35,288 bases of DNA from an uncultured Faecalibacterium sp. Lineage in GTDB: Bacteria; Bacillota; Clostridia; Oscillospirales; Ruminococcaceae. The DNA is taken from positions 1-35,288 of the forward strand of contig CAKTFS010000019.1 in assembly GCA_934561115.1 (NCBI GenBank), read 5' to 3'. Shown here in pieces: positions 31,918-35,288 of the stretch (position 1 is its first letter; the number at the start of each line of letters is the position of its first letter). Both the position numbers and the translations under genes were made by a program. Below the pieces are notes generated by a model that worked only from the letters and a program-made list of their open reading frames with translations, had not been told where the DNA came from and searched no databases.

Positions 31918-33612
31918 TTAGCCCACCTGATGCTCTTCCAGCCAGCGGGTCATCTGCTGGGCAATGCCCTTGACGCTGCCCTCTGCAAAAGGCACCTTCA
32001 GCCCGGCGGTCTGCAGCAGCTCGGTGTAGCTGGCAAGACCGGCACGGCGCACCAGCTTGAGGTAGCGCTCCCATGCGTCCTTGTGGTCGTCAAGGCTCAG
32101 CAGGAAGAACTGCAGCGCAGCCATGGTGGACAGGCAGTAGTCGATATAGTAGAAGGGGCACTCGTAGATGTGCAGCTGGCGCTGCCACCCGGCACCGCGG
32201 CCGTAGAAGGGCAGGTTGTCAAAATCGATCCACGGGCGGTACTTCTTTTCCAGTTTGAGCCACTCAGCGTTGCGCTGGTCGGGGGTCAGGTCGGGGTTCT
32301 GGTACATAATGTGCTGGAACTCGTCCACGGCGCAGCCGTAGGCAAGGAACACAAAACTGTCCTCGGCGTGGAGCAGGGCGTACTTCTCGGTATCCTTGCC
32401 GAACAGCAGATGATGCCACGGCGCGGTGAGGAACTCCATGGCCATGGAGTGGATCTCGGCGCTCTCCATGGCGGGGCATTCCAGATCGGCGGGCACGTTG
32501 GGGTCGCGCTCGGCTACATAGCCCTCAAAGGCGTGGCCGCACTCGTGGGTCAGCACGTCCACATCGCCGGAAGTGTTATTCCAGTTGGCAAAGATGAAGG
32601 GGGCCTTGTAGCTGGGCAGGCTGGTCATGTAGCCGCCGGACATCTTGCCGGGGCGGCTTTCCACGTCGAACAGCTCGTTGTCCTGCATGAAGTCGATGAA
32701 TTCGGCGGTCTCGGGGCTCAGCTCATGGTACATGGTGCGGGCAGCATCCATGCGTGCCTGATAGCCCGGGATGGGCTTGGGGTTGCCGTCCTTGAAGATG
32801 ACGGGCAGGTCGGTGAAGGTGGGGTGGGTGATGCCGGTGCGCTTGGCGCGCATGGCCATCACCTTTTGCAGCTCAGGCACAACGTCCCTTGCCACCTGAT
32901 CCCGGAAGGCCTGGATCTCGGCCTGACCGTAGCCGATGCGGTTCATGCGTACATAGGAAAGTTCGCTGTAATCCTTGTAGCCCAGCACCTGCGCCTGCTG
33001 GTTCAGGTTCTTGACGATCTTGGTGTACAATTCGTCCAGCTCGTCCCGGTGGGCGTCAAAGTAACCGGCCTCGGCTTCGTAGGCGGCGCGGCGCACGGCG
33101 GGGTCCAGATCCTCCTTGTAGGGACCCAGCTGGGGGATGGTCAGCTGCTTGCCGTCCAGTTCCACCAGTGCGCCACCGTAGATCTGCTGGTACTGGCTGA
33201 CCAGCGCGTTGAACTGCTGCTGCAGCTCCACGGTGCGGTCGTCCATGCCCAGCACGGCGTTCTTCATGCCGGCCACGCAGGTGGTGCCGAAGTGCTCGGT
33301 CAGGGCTTCCACATGGGGGTTTGCCAGAAACGCCCGGCTGATCTCCACGCTGGCGTTGGTCACAGCGGGGCCGTTGGCGTCAAAAAAGTCCTGCTCGGCT
33401 TTCCAGTAGGCATCGCGGGTGTCGCAGGTGTAGTGGATGTTGGCCAGCTGGGAGGCGGTGGTGTAGTCTGCAAAGGCGCGGCTCTGCTCGTAGTACACCT
33501 GAATAAGGGTGTCGCCGTCCGGGGCGTCGGCGGCCTTGGCGGCCAGCTGCTTGCACCGTGCCAGCAGGGCGTCGATGTCCGGGCGGGTATAGGTCATTTC
33601 GCTGAATTTCAT
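31918..33612 (-). CDS. M3-family oligoendopeptidase (zinc metallopeptidase)
   Basis: The 564-residue cytoplasmic protein has the zinc motif HECGH in VLTHECGHAFEGY (near residue 356), followed by MESAEIHSMAMEFL, which supplies the third ligand. The preceding helical domain is typical of PepF/M3 oligopeptidases, which cut short peptides taken up by the cell. The length fits the shorter M3 branch of Firmicutes. Start ATG 33612 has GGAAAGGAAA upstream. No transporter or regulator is beside it. A TAAGAT -10-like box lies upstream with a weak -35. Confidence 0.92.
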   Translation of the reverse strand: MKFSEMTYTRPDIDALLARCKQLAAKAADAPDGDTLIQVYYEQSRAFADYTTASQLANIHYTCDTRDAYWKAEQDFFDANGPAVTNASVEISRAFLANPHVEALTEHFGTTCVAGMKNAVLGMDDRTVELQQQFNALVSQYQQIYGGALVELDGKQLTIPQLGPYKEDLDPAVRRAAYEAEAGYFDAHRDELDELYTKIVKNLNQQAQVLGYKDYSELSYVRMNRIGYGQAEIQAFRDQVARDVVPELQKVMAMRAKRTGITHPTFTDLPVIFKDGNPKPIPGYQARMDAARTMYHELSPETAEFIDFMQDNELFDVESRPGKMSGGYMTSLPSYKAPFIFANWNNTSGDVDVLTHECGHAFEGYVAERDPNVPADLECPAMESAEIHSMAMEFLTAPWHHLLFGKDTEKYALLHAEDSFVFLAYGCAVDEFQHIMYQNPDLTPDQRNAEWLKLEKKYRPWIDFDNLPFYGRGAGWQRQLHIYECPFYYIDYCLSTMAALQFFLLSLDDHKDAWERYLKLVRRAGLASYTELLQTAGLKVPFAEGSVKGIAQQMTRWLEEHQVG

Positions 33613-33776
33613 GGAAAATTTCCTTTCCGGGGCAGTTTCCCCTTTGGTATCTTGTGTTCATCTTACCACGTTCTGCGCCAAAAGAAAAGAGGGAGACCGG
33701 CGGACAAAAGTCCTACGTTTATACAACACTGCCAAAAATAAAAACGACCCTTTGGCAAAGATGTCTGTTTGAGCGC

Positions 33777-33805
33777 TTGCAGAGCGGCAAAAAAAGGTTT
33801 ATAAT
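33777..33805 (+). promoter_or_regulatory. Promoter of the folT riboswitch transcript
   Basis: TTGCAG (33777-33782) and TATAAT (33800-33805) are spaced by 17 bases and place the start of transcription just before the riboswitch. Confidence 0.75.
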
Positions 33806-33814
33806 GGCATCATC

Positions 33815-33912
33815 AACAGAGTAAGACCCTGCGCGTTAAGTGCCGCATCAACGGGGAGTTGTGCTGCGGACGAAGGTATTGGCCGCGGTGCAGGGTCTGC
33901 ATCCCGCTGCTG
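33815..33912 (+). promoter_or_regulatory. THF riboswitch (folT motif)
   Basis: The core elements of the tetrahydrofolate riboswitch are present in order: stem GACCCTGC (33825-33832), the conserved GCGTTAAGTG, a second arm ending GGACGAAG, GCCGCGGTG, the closing strand GCAGGGTC (33890-33897), then TGCATCCCGCTG. The TGCATCC stretch after the stem is the expected pseudoknot strand. It binds folates and regulates the transporter gene folT downstream. A terminator at 33979-34020 is the likely expression platform. Confidence 0.9.
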
Positions 33913-33978
33913 CATGGACTTGGGTGCAGGCGAGAGCCGTCTGCGGTTTTTGCCCGGAAGTGAATGTTGTTGGAATTC

Positions 33979-34020
33979 ACGCCCTCCTTTGTGCGGTCTG
34001 TCACAGGGGAGGGCGTTTTT
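33979..34020 (+). terminator. Riboswitch-controlled intrinsic terminator
   Basis: ACGCCCTCC (33979-33987) pairs with GGAGGGCGT (34008-34016), followed by TTTT, 40 bases before the folT start. Its place after the THF aptamer suggests transcription attenuation, with termination favoured when folate is bound. Confidence 0.82.
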
Positions 34021-34059
34021 GCGTCCTGCCTGCTGTTCCTTTTAAGGAGGACAACTACG

Positions 34060-34572
34060 ATGAACGACAAAAAAACTTCGGTGCGTACTTTGACCATGCT
34101 GGCCTTGCTGGTAGCCATGAGTATCGTGTTCAGCCGGGTGCTCAGCATCTCCACCGGCTTCGTCCGGTTCAATCTGGGCAGTCTGCCGGTGCTGCTGGCG
34201 GCGGTGGTGTTCGGCCCCGGCGCAGGCTTTGCGGTGGGCGCAGTGGCCGATATCATCGGCGGTGTGCTGGCGGGCTACGCCATCAACCCGCTCATCACGC
34301 TGGGTGCGGGTGCCATCGGCCTGGTGGCGGGCTTTGCATGGCAGAAACTGGGCAGCCTTTCCATTAGCCTGCGGCTGGCAGCCAGCGTACTGCTGGGGCA
34401 CTTTGTAGGCTCCATGGTCATCACCTCGCTGGCGCTGCGCCTGTTCTACGGCTATCCGTGGGCAACGCTGGCAGTGCGCATCCCCAACGCCCTTATCCTG
34501 AGCGCCGTGAACACCGTGCTGCTGCGCATCCTGCTGGAAAACCGCAGCCTGATGAAGCTGGCAAAGAAGTAA
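34060..34572 (+). CDS. folT: Folate ECF transporter S component
   Basis: FolT is the membrane subunit that binds folate and works with the shared EcfA/A'/T module. The 170-residue protein has about six helices, starts with LTMLALLVAMSIVFSRVLSI and contains GFVRFNLGSLPVLLAAVVFGPGAGFAVGAVADIIG, the family's typical folate-site region. The start is ATG 34060, ten bases after AAGGAGG. Upstream in-frame codons lie inside the terminator and are rejected. Control by a THF riboswitch and the downstream folC start support folate as the substrate. Confidence 0.93.
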   Translation: MNDKKTSVRTLTMLALLVAMSIVFSRVLSISTGFVRFNLGSLPVLLAAVVFGPGAGFAVGAVADIIGGVLAGYAINPLITLGAGAIGLVAGFAWQKLGSLSISLRLAASVLLGHFVGSMVITSLALRLFYGYPWATLAVRIPNALILSAVNTVLLRILLENRSLMKLAKK

Positions 34573-34842
34573 GAGATTCTCTCAGCCAGGAGATGCACTA
34601 CGCTCCGAGGGGTAACTTTCTGCTTGCCGTCAGTGTGCAGGGACGCTCCGCTGGGCCAGAGGCAGGGAGGGGTGTTCCGAGTCCCCCCTCCCTACCTCTG
34701 GACTCCACCCACCCCGCAACGGGTCAAGGGCTACTCGCCCTTGACAATCCTAAAGAAGTGGGCTCCCACCGGAAAAAACTGAAGATTCACGCCTGTTCGG
34801 CGTGAAGATCTTTTAACCGTTTTTTCCGGCTCCGCCGATTTA
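34573..34842. other. Structured non-coding stretch downstream of folT
   Basis: No gene is seen. Hairpins are CCAGAGGCAGGGAGGGG with CCCCTCCCTACCTCTGG (34656-34672 and 34685-34701, one mismatch), GTCAAGGG/CCCTTGAC (about 34723-34745) and GTGGG/CCCAC. At the right end a nested terminator-like hairpin has outer arms CCGGAAAAAAC (34769-34779) and GTTTTTTCCGG (34819-34829) and an inner stem 34784-34810 followed by TTTT. The latter probably ends the folT transcript. Confidence 0.55.
34769..34829 (+). terminator. Nested hairpin terminator after folT
   Basis: The inner stem GATTCACGCC/GGCGTGAAGATC with TTTT is enclosed by the outer arms CCGGAAAAAAC and GTTTTTTCCGG. If it works, folC has a separate promoter or depends on read-through. 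Confidence 0.6.
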
Positions 34843-35020
34843 GAACCCCTCAGTCGCTGCGCGACAGCTCCCCCGAGGGGGAGCGAACCCTCTCAGTCTG
34901 CTCCCGATGGTCGCAGCCAGCTCCCCCGAAGGGGGAGCTTTTACGCATCTGCCGGTAAGCGCTGATAAAGCTCCCCCCTTCGGGGGAGCTGGCATCGCGC
35001 AGCGATGACTGAGAGGGTTC
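34843..35020. repeat. Palindromic interspersed elements, family R, copy R5 and a partial copy
   Basis: A partial copy (34843-34884) is followed by a full one (34885-35020) with outer repeats GAACCCTCTCAGTC and GACTGAGAGGGTTC. Internal AGCTCCCCC/GGGGGAGCT blocks occur several times, and a CATCGC-GCA-GCGATG hairpin is near the right end. Confidence 0.72.
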
Positions 35021-35049
35021 AGCCCGCTGAAATTCTGCAAAAACCTTCC

Positions 35050-35216
35050 CCCGCAGCGCCGCGCTTTCGCAGAAAGCGGCGTTGCATCTGTCGTTTCCCT
35101 CTACGACCCCTCCCGTGAAAATGCGTTTGGAGCGCTCCGCAGAGCGCGACAAACGCGAAATTTAAAATAATTCTTCCGCTGATGATGCGCAGAGCGAAGC
35201 GGAGCGCATTTCAAAT
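35050..35216 (+). repeat. Structured interspersed element, family P, copy P5
   Basis: The 5' GC hairpin CGCCG-CG-CTTTC/GAAAGCGGCG is followed by ACCCCTCCCGTGAAAA, the hairpin 35123-35137/35142-35156 with CGCA loop, an A/T linker, TCCGCT (35175-35180) with AGCGGA (35098-35103 after adding 100, that is 35198-35203), and ATGCGC (35185-35190) with GCGCAT (35204-35209). It ends about 27 bases before the folC start. Confidence 0.75.
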
Positions 35217-35242
35217 CGTGATCTTGAATCGAGGCAGTATCT

Positions 35243-35288
35243 ATGAACTACGAACAGGCAATGGAATACATCCACGCGGTGCAGTGGG
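35243..35288 (+). CDS. folC: Start of folylpolyglutamate/dihydrofolate synthase (partial)
   Basis: Only 15 codons are in the window: MNYEQAMEYIHAVQW. This pattern (Y-x-x-A-x-x-Y-I-H) is the usual N-terminus of FolC, which adds glutamates to folates and keeps them in the cell. GAGG lies about ten bases before ATG 35243. Its position after folT makes functional sense. Confidence is limited by the short fragment. Confidence 0.65.
   Translation, partial: MNYEQAMEYIHAVQW

Noticed and set aside
34843..35020. Possible CRISPR array in the repeated CTCCCCC blocks
   Set aside because: The repeats are inverted and nested, not direct repeats with constant spacing, and no cas gene is present.

Overview
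The window looks like chromosomal DNA of a gut Oscillospiraceae close to Faecalibacterium. This is inferred from the GC-rich coding regions, the clostridial gene order rnfCDGEAB, the THF riboswitch on folT, and the many short palindromic elements between genes. No 16S gene is present, so the placement rests on gene content and style. There are 35 protein-coding genes (two cut by the window ends), two tRNAs, one riboswitch, and at least two families of interspersed structured repeats. No CRISPR array, transposase gene, integrase or prophage was seen.

Layout. 1-1280: the N-terminus of a response regulator, tRNA-Val(GAC), and a TetR regulator. 1420-5640: a consensus promoter flanked by two matching 13-bp palindromes, then an MMPL/RND exporter and a secreted Leu/Gly heptad-repeat protein, probably controlled by the divergent TetR gene. 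5697-6078: an orphan DinJ/RelB-type antitoxin. 6087-8853 (minus): murC and coaBC. 9038-11783: coaX, a Gfo/Idh/MocA oxidoreductase and an ECF S component, which suggests pantothenate uptake feeding CoA synthesis. 12175-14972: dpaA, dpaB and a D,D-carboxypeptidase, a sporulation-type group. 15041-19600: rfbC, an ABC-2 polysaccharide exporter (permease and ATPase), a tandem GT2 glycosyltransferase and a DUF5662 protein. 19912-20810: a lipoprotein and, on the minus strand, a 41-residue membrane protein. 21098-26339: the complete Rnf operon. 26672-27634: birA (minus). 27807-30408: an ECF-type sigma factor, a zinc-binding anti-sigma factor and two membrane proteins. 30703-33612: tRNA-Thr(GGT), a secreted protein and an M3 oligopeptidase, all minus. 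33777-35288: a THF riboswitch with its terminator, folT, a long stretch of repeats, and the start of folC.

Genes that work together. coaBC, coaX and the S component cover uptake and activation of pantothenate. folT, folC and the riboswitch cover folate uptake and retention. The Rnf complex links ferredoxin oxidation to NAD reduction and ion pumping. The rfbC-ABC-GT block builds and exports a rhamnose-type surface polysaccharide.

The most unusual signal is non-coding. Five copies of one element (11939-12111, 19668-19780, 26340-26475 inverted, 26485-26660, 35050-35216) share a hairpin whose stem sequence varies freely but stays complementary around a CGCA loop. An A/T-rich linker follows, then two interleaved complementary segments, one of which covaries between copies. 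This points to a structured RNA or a mobile hairpin element that I do not recognise. A second family of ~140-bp elements with terminal inverted repeats lies beside it at two loci and flanks tRNA-Thr.
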